From positions 38,205,954 through 38,269,953 of the forward strand of contig NC_054712.1 of the NCBI RefSeq assembly GCF_016097555.1: a DNA stretch of 64,000 nt, given 5' to 3'. Of the stretch, positions 44,044 through 54,172 are shown piece by piece (the stretch's first letter is position 1; each line of letters opens with the position of its first letter). The DNA comes from Gigantopelta aegis (taxonomy: Eukaryota > Mollusca > Gastropoda > Neomphalida > Peltospiridae). Under the pieces are notes generated by a model. It did not search any database. It was given only the letters and a program-made list of their open reading frames with translations, and had not been told where the DNA came from. Position numbers and translations under genes: made by a program.

Positions 44044-45107
44044 CATTCCCAGTCTGGAGCTCCACGCGGTAAGACATGTTTGTTTCGCTTGTGCACACTG
44101 CACGTGCTTTCGTGTGCTCGACTTGGGGGTCCTTCATTTCGTTGTTTTTGTCAGCGAAATGAAGTTTTCTACAGGGATGTATGCGGCCATTGGAACTGAT
44201 TGAACGCTGGAACGCTTCTCGTTTCGACAGCCTGCACCACCAGATTGGATTCTTTTTTAGCGAGATTCCTTGCCTCCACGTCATTTCTCTGTCTGACTGT
44301 CGACTTGTTTTTTTCGTGACTCGTATGACGGCCATTCTGCAGAACGCCACGGTTGTTCGCGTTTAGTATCTACATGTCCGAGCCTGTCCTAGCAGCACTG
44401 GAAGATTGACCGCCCCACTCTAAGAAGAAATAGGAAGCGGGGTCGGCCCCTACTACTCTTTTTCTAGACTTTACCTTGCTTTATAGTGATACCATCTCGT
44501 ATCCTCCGGAGTCGGGCCCGTCCGCACCACTATACCAACCAATGACGACTGGACTATACCCTAGTCTGATACTCTCTCTCGTTCAGACGGATCCGGCTTC
44601 TCAAGATCTGTATTTCAGCACAGCACTACACCTTCAACGTCTATCGACTGTCAATCTAGGGGTTTTCTTGACGGGATGCAACCCATCTCGTCCCATTAAG
44701 CTGTGTACCCAAACGGCCTTAACGAGGCCACTCGCGTGGACATATCGATCGGACTTTAAACTTTTAGATCTGCGTTCAAAATTTTATGGCGAAATTACTT
44801 CTTTTTTAAAAATATTATTAAATAGTTCGATCCTCTCTTCTTTCTCTTATTTAATTTTGGACTGTCCTTCTAAAATGCTCCAAATTATATAAATATTCGG
44901 CCGAGCAGTCAATTCTTTTTTTTTTTGGCTTGTAACCTTTTTTTTAATTTTATTTATTCTATTAACAAAATTCTGCCCATTTTCACACACACCCCCCCCC
45001 CCCCCCCCCCCCATCCCGAGTCTGGCCACCGATCTTATCGGAGGTCGGACTCGGGATGGGCGTGTTCGAAACCCTAGTGGTATATGGGCACGTCATCATC
45101 ATCATCA
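44044..45107 (+). mobile_element. Retroposon with 3' hairpin and (ATC)n tail, copy B (1,064 bp)
   Basis: Flanked by CCGGATCAAAA (44033-44043, 45108-45118). Hairpin CATCCCGAGTC … GACTCGGGATG at 45012-45058 after a poly-C run, then an ATC tail. This is the most complete copy; it keeps the section missing from copy A. Confidence 0.88.
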
Positions 45108-45382
45108 CCGGATCAAAAATCAAGAAGAAAATAACCATTCATGTATTAATTACCTCTGTCTACACCGGATTGAGATTTGACTGAACGACGGGCTGCTTAA
45201 TTAGTTGAACAATGATAGTCAATTGTCAAGTAAACAGGACGCCGTCGCAAGATCAAATACAAAATGTAATCAATTCATTTATTAACCTTGAACATTTACA
45301 GTTCATCAGTTATACATACAAATACATATACAACAATGACACAATGGAAGGTGTGAAGGCCGTTAGATCAATCGGATTAATA

Positions 45383-45387
<5 letters not shown>

Positions 45388-45438
<51 letters not shown>
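45388..45438. repeat. (TG)n microsatellite
   Basis: Counterpart of 22941-22998. Confidence 0.95.
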
Positions 45439-45442
<4 letters not shown>

Positions 45443-45581
45443 GTGTTGTCTTATTTCATTTATAATGGCGGAGTGACCAAAAAACGGCAACGTATCGAAC
45501 TTTCGTTAAAAACTAAAGTCAAATTAATACAAGAATTTGATTCAAATCCATAGTCAAAACAGAAAGATTTAGCACAAAAAT

Positions 45582-45754
45582 AAAATGAAATTTAACCTAT
45601 TACAAATATTAGAACGACCAGAAACACGTTTAATGTTCTGCCACTAATATTTTATGCAGAAAAATATATTTGATATGTAATTACAATCGTTAAAAAGTCT
45701 CTCCTAGTCGATAACATCTTAAAAATTGCAGCAAACTCAGGAATGTCCCTTTAA
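45582..45754. mobile_element. Right part of palindromic MITE family, copy B
   Basis: Same fragment as 23125-23352, lacking about 45 bases at its left side. Confidence 0.8.
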
Positions 45755-45969
45755 GTATATATTTTATGTCTGTGAAATAATCGATTGTACGTCTGGCTTG
45801 TATGACAGTGTATCCCAACCATCCATGGGTTCAAATGTCATTGTTGATCGCGATCATACAAGAACCATAACTCTGGATAAACTCTGTCTAAACCGGTCCT
45901 CTATGTAAACCGGACTATTTCGACGGTACGAAGTGAATCCGGTTTAGACAGTATATATATATATATATA

Positions 45970-47377
45970 CTCAACCAAAAAAGTATTGCAGTTCCCACTA
46001 AATCGTCTTCAAACTTTATATTATTTGTCTAAAAATAGTCAAATTAAGTTAATTAAGTAAAATGGATTATTTGAAAAGCCTGGAAGTAAATTTACGTTCA
46101 TGAACAGATGTTTATTGACGGATACTTCATTGTTAAACAGGAGGGTACAAAAATGTGATTTTGTCACAAATGTCAATATCTTGTATGCCGACCATTTTGG
46201 CGAATAACGGCTGTACAACGACGTTCTCGTAATCGTCGACCCAAGATGTCCAACATGTGTTCAATGGGGGAAAGGTCGGGGGATCTGGCTGGCCAGTCTA
46301 AGACTTGAATGTGATTTCTCTGCAAAAGTTCGTTAGTTATGCGGGCGAAATGAGGGCGGGCATTGTCTTGCTGAAATGTGAACGTAGGGTTGCGTTGCAT
46401 AAATGGCAAGACAACAGGTGTAATGATTTCGTCACAATATCGTTGTGCAGTTAATGTTCCATTAACAGTAACCAGGTCAGTTTTGCCGTTGGAATGAATT
46501 CCCGCCCAGACCATGATGCTGCCTCTGCCGTATCTGTCAAGCTCGATGATGTTTGCAGCGTCGTAACGTTCGCCTAGCCGACGCCATGCTCTTAGTCTAC
46601 CATCCGCAAACTCTAGACAGAATCGGGATTCATCTGTGAACAAGACTTCGTTCCACTGTCTAAGACGCCACTGCTGATGAATCCTGGCCCACCTCAAGCG
46701 TCCTGCGACATGACGTTGTGGTAATGGAACCCCTACTACAGGGCGACAAGCTCTTAAACCAGCGTCATGGAGTCGATTACGAACGGTTTGAGAGTAAAAC
46801 ATTTTGCCAGTAGCCAGTCGTAAGTTGGCCGCCAACTTGGGAGCACCTTGGAATCTACGGCGGCGTGATGACGTCACTAAATACCGGTCCTCTCTTTGCG
46901 TTGTCGCACGTGGCCGACCGGAGCGACGTCTGTCTTTTACTGCTCCAGATTGTTGCAAACGATACCGTAGACGCAGTATTGTCATCGAGTGGACATTAAA
47001 GTGACGAGCAACGTTCCTAACACTTTCACCAGCAGCAAGTCTACCAATGGCCTCATGGCGTTGGTTTTCGGACATTGATGGACGGAGTCCCATAGCAATT
47101 TTAACACAATTTTCTTTCCTTTCACATTAGATACAGGTCTGCCAGTTGAAAATCAAGGCTTATGCTTAATCATTGCACGTGATTTTCATGTTATGTGCGC
47201 ACACGACATTTTCAGACTGTGCACGAGCAGACAGGAAGTGGAAAACTTTCCAGAAAAAACAGATTGACAATCAAACAGTATACTGGATTAAATACGGTGA
47301 TTACTTGCATTTCTTTCAAAATTACAAAATGTATACATTATGATCAAAAATGCAATACTGCAATACTTTTTTGGTTG
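45970..47377 (-). mobile_element. Tc1-like transposon 2, copy B (about 1.41 kb)
   Basis: Left end CTCAACCAAAAAAGTATTGC is intact; the right end stops at GGTTG, two bases short, where SINE sequence begins. Same insertion as 23629-25130. Confidence 0.9.
46173..47093 (-). pseudogene. Tc1-like transposase 2, copy B, open frame with internal deletion
   Basis: An open frame of 306 residues starting MGLRPSMSENQRHEAIGRLA. The helix-turn-helix part, FTDESRF, FQQDNARPH and SPDLSPIEHMLD are all in one frame with DD34E spacing. Compared with copy A it lacks 35 residues between GRRLRE and RRCTAVIRQNGRHTRY, an in-frame loss of a C-terminal segment. Copy A has that segment but two frame breaks. The two copies therefore decayed independently after the segmental duplication. 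With its right end also damaged, this copy is unlikely to move. Confidence 0.85.
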
Positions 47378-47795
47378 CTCCACGACTGGTATTTCAAAGG
47401 CCGTGACACGTGCTGTCCTGTATGTTGGAAAGTACATATAAATGATGTCTTGCTGCGAATAAAAACAAATTTAGCGGGTTTCTCAAGGAGTCAATGTGTC
47501 GGTTATTAATTAACCGATGATTAATTAACCAATATGCTCCAGTGGTGTCGTTAAACAAAACAAACGTTTACATTTTAGAAAAACAACAACCTAGTTTGCA
47601 GATTCAAACCAGTTAGTTTGTTTCTGTTGGCGACTTGCTGCAGATTATATGAAAACTAGGGACGGAATTTAGCTCAGTCGGTTGAGTGCTCGTTTGAGGT
47701 GCTTGTGTTGCAGGATCGAACCACCTCGGTGGATCTATTCAACTGATTGGGTTGTTGATCTTTCCAACCAGTGCACCAAACTTGGTCAAAGTGAA
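47378..47795 (+). mobile_element. SINE with tail C plus head C, inserted next to Tc1-2
   Basis: Starts CTCCACGACTGGTATTTCAA, runs through tail C (GTGGTGTCGTTAAACAAAAC) and on into GGAATTTAGCTCAGTCGGTT head C, in the same order as 19605-20010 and 43160-43590. So a 0.4-kb composite, including the interval between two SINEs, was copied here. Spacer A has a (TA)n tract instead. Confidence 0.8.
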
Positions 47796-48691
47796 AATTC
47801 CACAAAGGTCAAGAATTGTTAAAATAGCAGCAGATTCAAAATTGTAAGTAAAAATAATGCAACGCACATTGTACTTACTGCTTTCCTCACTGGTGTCACA
47901 TTTTTCACCTACAATTTTGAATTAGTCGTTATTTTATGGACCTAACATTTTCACTTAAGGTGGCAAATATCCATATCGCAATGGGTGTGGAATATCAAAT
48001 AATTCCAAATTCAGCAGAGTTATCGGTTTTTGGGGCCACCCGATATAGTGATTGAAGGATATAGAGTATGTAGTCTTGGTAATCGTTTTTATGGGGTTTT
48101 ATTTTAGGGCGGATGTTTAGTCGGGTTTAAAAAAAATTAGTATAGAATATTAAGGTCATATTACAAACTATTTTTTAAATGATAATAATTTAAAAAAAAA
48201 GTTAAATGTATCGGCATATAGACGTACGGGTAAAAAGGTACATTAATTTAATGACACACTGAGCTAATAAACGAGACTAATTAAATAGGCATTGGGTGAT
48301 GTGGTTACAGATCAAGGAATACTGGAACCTACGTATCCTTCAGTTATTATAACCGTTGTAGCTGATTACGCTGTTTTCTAAAAACACGGCCGCCATTTTA
48401 AAACAATAGTACCGGTGAGGTCAGGAGTTTGATGGAAAACCATAGATATTAATGAATATGTTACGGGTATCATTCACTTCTAATTATGTGAAATGTTTGC
48501 AATGGGATGGATGAACAGTTTGTTTTGAACCAACTACTGATGATACTGTATCCATTGGAGAAGGTGCTGTCTGATTAATGAAGTTATTGTTCTTTATTAG
48601 AAAGGGAAATTTTGGTCCTGACTTGTTCAAAGGCTAGACAAGATTTTCCTATGATGTTCAGAATATAGACAAAGTATTTGATTTATTTGTA
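47796..48691. other. Spacer B sequence colinear with 25200-26160
   Basis: Contains the remains of the palindromic MITE (47800-47970). No gene seen. Confidence 0.6.
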
Positions 48692-49090
48692 TCAGTGACC
48701 TAGTAATAGTACGCGACACACCGCCATCCCAAGTTGTTCCCACATGTGAGGTTTGATGGTCGTGTATGTATCTGTATGCAAGATATGATCCAGACACGGA
48801 TTTACTGTTATGTGCAGTAGACCGTGAAAAGTAGTTCACAGTGACATAGTAATAGTATGCGACACACCGTCATCCCAAGTTGTTCCTACATGTGAGGTTT
48901 GATGGCCCTGTATGCATCTGTATGCAATATATGGTCCGAACAAGGATTTACCGTTATGTACAGTAGACCGTGAAACGTAGGTGACAGTGACCTAGTAATA
49001 GTATGCGACAAACCGCCATTCCAAGTTGTTCATACATTTAAGGTTTGATGGTCCTGTATGCAAGATATGGTCCGGGTAAAGAAAAGTTAG
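48692..49090. repeat. Tandem array of about 150-bp units, about three copies
   Basis: CCATCCCAAGTTGTTCC-type landmarks near 48724, 48870 and 49014, ending in a GGAC microsatellite. Counterpart of 26161-26895 with fewer units. Confidence 0.85.
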
Positions 49091-49334
49091 CAGACGGACG
49101 GACGGACGGACGGACGGACAAAGCCATACCATAGTACGACCCATCATAAACGGGCGTGTAAAAACCCCATTCAGATATGTATCAGAATTAGGTTCAGCAT
49201 GTTCTTAGACATAAAACGTCACTGGGATGACTAAAATCGGACACTATTAATATACATGTCACTACTAAAAATTCGTGGGATAAAACGGCGGCCATCTTGA
49301 ACAATGGTCGCTGTAGGTTTGTTTTCTGAGGTGT

Positions 49335-50165
49335 TGTTAAACATTATACTATTTGCATATAATATATTTATATTAAACAGAGGAGAAACACAAATTATCA
49401 TGTTAAAATCTGCCGACGTTATAGAGAAATAAATAAATACATTTAGCTAACTGTAGTGTCTCATATTTGGATTTTAATGATTAAAAATTGATAAGTTTGT
49501 TAGTCGAAGGCCATATACAATAATATTTCATACAATTAAATACTTAGTTCTTAGGTCTGTGTAACATGGATATACATGCAAAAAGTGATATTCGTTCTCT
49601 ATAGTATTCATATTACAAAATGGACAGATATTTTGGTCTCTTGGAATATTTTCAAATCTCCCATTTTCGATATTAATATTTTACACACCACATCTAAAAT
49701 TAAGCAATGAAATACGAAACATTAATATATAAATATTATCCAAGTGTAATTTTCCAATATAAAATCTTGTTTATAAGGACAGTACATTGACAGACGTGAC
49801 AATATAGAAAACGTTCATAAAGTAGAAATTTCACATATGCATCCCAGTTCTTACAATTTCTAATACATGTTATTTTAAATCTTAAAGATCTGTACATTTT
49901 ATAAAGAATAAAATTTTGGTTATGAACGATTTTTTAAAAACTATACAACATAATTCTTTGTTTACATAAAACAGAGATCGGTATTCGTCCTAATTCTGCA
50001 AAAACAGCAGCATTTGGTGTTCTAGCTTTTGCATTTAAAATAGTCTTAAAATACTTAATTTCAATTGTTTTTCCAGGTCTGTAATAGTTTTTATGCTAGC
50101 TACTTCGGAACCATACAACAATATAGGTAGAATCATTCTATCAAATACATACAATTTTGTAATGC
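49335..50165 (-). pseudogene. CR1/Jockey-like LINE ORF2 3' fragment, uninterrupted copy
   Basis: On the minus strand, from about 50165, it reads DRMILPILLYGSEV and later AKARTPNAAVFAELGRIPIS-type sequence, then decayed zinc-motif sequence near 49640. Counterpart of 26985-29460, without the RTE insertion. Confidence 0.7.
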
Positions 50166-50582
50166 GTTTTTAATGCGTTTCGTATGATACTGATTAACTG
50201 TTTTAATGCGTTTCGTATGATACTGATTAACTGTTTAATGCGTTTTGTATGATACTGAATCAAATAAAATTAAGACAAAACGACCAGTATTTACAACAAT
50301 GGAATAGTAACATACCTTTATCACCAAGAAGTGAAAGGTACACTATATTTAAAGAAAACCGTAGATTAGAAAAATACCTTAGTATATTGCCACAAACATT
50401 CTGGGCTATCTTATTGAAATTTAGAACACCTAACCACTACTTACCAATCGAAATAGGACGCTGGAACAACACCCCAGTAGACGATCGAACGTGCACATTA
50501 TGTAACAATAATGACATTGGAGACGAATTTCACTATTGATTGACATGTACTTGTTTCACTAACTCCCGTAAACATTTGCTTA

Positions 50583-50818
50583 AAGGGACAGACCCTACTT
50601 TCAACCTGTGAAAATTAACACTAAGTTTAGTTAATCTACAAACCTGTAACACATTTGGATAAAGTTATAATACCAGTGAAACATGAGTCTGTGACTTTGA
50701 AATGGTGAAATACCCTCTAAAAATAGACTAAAACTCGACTCCATAAGTGTTACTTCTCAGACGCACGTGTGTTTTAAAAAATATGAGAAATGCATTTAAA
50801 AACTAGGGTATGTCCCTT
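50583..50818. mobile_element. MITE, about 236 bp, spacer B only
   Basis: Ends AAGGGACAGACCCTA and (inverted) AAGGGACATACCCTA, with TTA (or TA) repeated outside at 50580-50582 and 50818-50820. Spacer A has the unbroken ACTTAGGCCATATT at 29811-29824. A relative with the same type of ends lies at 60512-61225. Confidence 0.88.
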
Positions 50819-50945
50819 TAAGCCATCTTATTATAATAAACCAAGTACGCTGAAATATAAACAAACAACTAATGACCAATAGCAAAATAGGTGTTCTTAA
50901 GAAATTATGTAAATTAATAAAAGAAATCATTGATAAAAGAACACT

Positions 50946-50947
<2 letters not shown>

Positions 50948-51015
<68 letters not shown>
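50948..51015. repeat. (TA)n microsatellite
   Basis: About 34 units; counterpart of 29939-29998. Confidence 0.95.
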
Positions 51016-51018
<3 letters not shown>

Positions 51019-52123
51019 TCGAACCTGGTCTAACGGTCACCTGTACATAACGGTCACCTGCCTATAACGGTCACTATAAATCCCTCCCAATGCATTTCCT
51101 TCCTTATTTGACCTGTGCATAACGGTCACCTGTCCATAACGGCCAGCGGTCACTATTTTTCACCCAAAATCACAGGTTGAACCTGCTATAACGGTCACAA
51201 GATGATCGTCGTAAAGACGGTTTTTGGTTTATTTTTTTTACCCTGGTTATGTCTTTACTTTTTCAATCATCTTAAAAATTATAAATTAAATGTGTTTATA
51301 TGGCCATGTCTCTAGCTTTGAGTTTATTTTCTGTCAAAGTAAAATTCCATTGTAATTCTCTGATCGTAATTGAAAAACAAACAGACACTCAGTAACTTTC
51401 GTGACACGCAGATACTGGTGGTGTAATTAGATTGGTTCTCAGCATCCTCACTGTATAGTAGACGACTTCCCATTGGCTGTACATAATTTAATTTGTATGT
51501 ATGGTCACTCTATTAAGTCTCGAGAAATCAAACAAATGAGGTATTATGTTAGGCGTTTCCTTGTGTCTAGCCAGACATGATTGGTAAATAAACATGAATA
51601 GCTGAAGGCGGCGGTCATTGCAGATGTCCCGTGTTCGGATTTTTAAAGCGACTCCTTCAATTACACAAAATATCTTCTGCAAGTCAATGTTAGCGTTTGC
51701 GAAATATATTAACGAATACATTTGTATGCAAAATGCCACCGAAAACTAGTACTGCTTTAACGTTAGAAGAGAGAATCGACGTTATTAACAAATCTGAGAA
51801 AGGCAATTTAAGTGCGTGAAAGATCGCCGATCATTTTGGTGTAGGACGTTTTCAGATTAATTTTATTTTAAAAAGGAAAGCCGATGTTCTGGCCGATTTT
51901 GACAATAATGTTTCAGCCAAAAGAAAAAGGCAGAAGAAAGCAACAGGCAATGATGACATAAACAAGCTAGTGTGGGAATGGTTTAAAAATGTGACTTTTT
52001 TTATGACAGTTGTGATATTCTTTAATATATGGGTTCTAATTTTGAACTTGTATATAAGGGTCACCTCTCTATAACGGCCACTTTTGTCAGGTCCCTTGGG
52101 TGGCCGTTATATACAGGTTTGAC

Positions 52124-52125
<2 letters not shown>
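51016..52125 (+). mobile_element. Tigger/pogo-like DNA transposon relic 2
   Basis: Left end CAGTCGAACCTGGTCTAACG after TA; right end CAGGTTTGACTA before TA. Subterminal ATAACGGTCAC repeats occur at both sides. It carries only an N-terminal stub of the transposase. Confidence 0.88.
51733..52010 (+). pseudogene. Tigger transposase N-terminal stub
   Basis: From ATG at 51733 the frame reads MPPKTSTALTLEERIDVINK, then a TGA at 51817-51819 in place of the usual Arg/Lys codon of the LSARKIADHFGVG motif, then KIADHFGVGRFQINFILKRK and a basic KRKRQKKA segment. This matches the CENP-B N-terminal helix-turn-helix of pogo/Tigger transposases. The catalytic domain is missing. Identification rests on this motif only. 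Confidence 0.8.
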
Positions 52126-52159
<34 letters not shown>

Positions 52160-52436
52160 CGTGCGCGCGTGCGTGCGTGTGACTGATTAGCACAGTTGGT
52201 AGTGATTACAATGATGTAACATTACATTACTTTATTCCATTTGTATTATATTATTGTCTTTACTATTCTATTGTAGTTGTAATATACTATTGTCTCTATG
52301 ACTTTATTCCATTTGTATTAATACTATTGTACTATTGTCTCCTGTAAACCCTATCTTGTCACTACAGTTTATATATCATGTCCCTCATATGCCGTTGTGT
52401 AACGACCTGAGCGTAATAAAATTTTGTTCTGATTAA

Positions 52437-53768
52437 CTGTTTTAGTTAATATTTTTGTATGATACTGATTTACTGTTTTAATGCCTTTCGTTTGATACTG
52501 ATTAACTGTGTGTTGACGTGTTTCTCTGATACTTTTATTTAATCGAATAAAGATAATTACTACAATGCTAATTTAATAGGATTCTTAGTTTGGTATATAA
52601 ACAGTAGTCAGAGTTAGCATATAAAGTAGTAGATATATATTTTGTAATACGTTTTCTGGTACAATATTTTTAAGGGTCCCTTTTTGGTGAATTAGGAAAA
52701 ATAACGTTTCAAATAGAAAGAGGGGATTCTTCAGAATATAACCAATATCAATACACTGGCCAAATTAGTGTTCCAATTTCATATATTTTCATCTTATACT
52801 TGCACCTGTCCACTGAAGCATAAACTATACAAAAACAATTTAAACATTTATTTGTTTATTTATTTATTCATTTATTGTTATAATTTTTTTAATTTATTTA
52901 TTACATCAGTATAAATACATTAGTTTTCCATTGGCCGTTTCATTGGTATTCCTAATATTTAGTACAGGTGATGACCTCAATAAGTTTATTAAAGATGGGA
53001 GTGTATTTGCAAACTTGTCAAGTCCAAACTTGGGGGAAATGGAAATAACCACTATATGATGTTGTTTGTTTAATATACTATGCACAGTGGTTATCTCATA
53101 AGGGATTAAATCTTCCAATAGTTCAATCTTGTATGGGTGATATAAAAATCAGTGGTTCATAGAGGGAGGTATAATTATATGACGCATAAAACATTGTTAT
53201 TCTCAAATTGATATAATTTTGTTAAATCACACTTCAGATGTCTCAGAACTTGATGTTATTGTCATATCCATTCCAAATGGTAATGTTTTAGGTGACAGTA
53301 TCCCCCCCTCCCACACACCCCACACCCCATTTACGCTCTACACTGCTATGTTTTGTTATTAGACAGAAACGTTTAATTTGATGTGTCCTGTATTTAAACA
53401 ATATATTAAAATAATACTTGTACCTGTAGTTTGACATTTTTCAGGGTGTTCATTTACAAGCTACGGGCAATTTTGTAAAGTTTGCAATATTACCTAGTAT
53501 TATTTATTTATGCTTGCCAGCCATCTCTCTATATAAGATTGCTTGCTATTAATGAAAAAATATAGCGGGTTTCCTCTCTAAGACTATATGTCTGAGTTAG
53601 CAAATGTTTGACATCCAATAGCCGATGACTAATAAACCAATCTGCTCTAGTGGTGTCGTTAGACAGAACAAACTACTTTCTTGCCTATCAAAACTCCAAG
53701 ACTTTAGGGCATGAAAAGCAGAGACAAAATAATAAGTGAGAGAAACTTAAATCAGTCAATATACCCAT

Positions 53769-53778
<10 letters not shown>
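52437..53778. other. AT-rich sequence; SINE tail fragment near the right
   Basis: Bases 53530-53672 match SINE tail C (GACATCCAATAGCCGATGAC, GCTCTAGTGGTGTCGTTAGA). A 70-codon frame on the minus strand at 52906-53118 has no recognisable motif and I do not call it a gene. The section has no counterpart in spacer A. Confidence 0.55.

Positions 53779-53855
<77 letters not shown>
53779..53855. repeat. (TA)n microsatellite
   Basis: About 38 units at the left edge of the 3' flank of gene 3. Confidence 0.95.
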
Positions 53856-53861
<6 letters not shown>

Positions 53862-54082
53862 ATACCCATTATAAGATGATACAGGTTAAGGTATAATACA
53901 CTTAATGCTACCCCCCTGATAGAACACTAGTCTAAGAAACATCACAAAATAACATCGAGGTCAATATAAACAAACAGCGTTCAAACAAGGACCAAGCCAC
54001 AAAACGTCGGATCACTGCACAGTAGAGAGTACAAAAGCATTATCTAATTGTTCATCTAGTGTTATTTGTAACATTTGATTCA

Positions 54083-54088
54083 TTTAAT
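54083..54088 (-). terminator. Candidate poly(A) signal of gene 3
   Basis: ATTAAA on the minus strand, 85 nt past the stop codon, at the same place as in gene 2. Confidence 0.4.
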
Positions 54089-54172
54089 AATAAATGTCAT
54101 GCTAATATCCAACTAAGGTTCAAGCAGCTATATCGTTTCTTCAAGACAGGCTTAGAACAAGCCATTTTCCCT

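Larger units (their letters stand above)
43895..45951 (+). mobile_element. Tigger/pogo-like DNA transposon relic, copy B
   Basis: CAGTGGACTCTGTCTAAACC at the left, GGTTTAGACAG at the right, TA outside. The helix-turn-helix remnant KKRQRIELSLKTKVKLIQEF lies near 45477-45536. It holds the (ATC)n retroposon but not the Tc1 element seen in copy A. Confidence 0.75.
50249..52436 (+). pseudogene. CR1/Jockey-like LINE 3' part, interrupted by a MITE and a Tigger relic
   Basis: ORF2 C-terminal sequence (CTLCNNNDIGDEFHY near 50490-50535) runs to a TGA at 50537, is split at 50583-50818 by a MITE, and resumes to about 50940. A (TA)n tract and a Tigger element (51016-52125) follow, and 52200-52436 looks like the LINE 3' UTR, ending GTAATAAAATTTTGTTCTG. 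GATTAACTGTTTTA-type sequence lies at both ends (50190-50240, 52432-52446). Confidence 0.65.
33568..53870. repeat. Spacer B, colinear with spacer A (segmental tandem duplication)
   Basis: See the landmark list under spacer A. It is about 1.8 kb longer, mainly because of a LINE, a Tc1 element and a Tigger relic that spacer A lacks, partly offset by insertions unique to A. Confidence 0.9.

Noticed and set aside
52906-53118. A 70-residue frame on the minus strand
   Set aside because: No motif, no splice or start context, and length expected by chance in AT-rich DNA.
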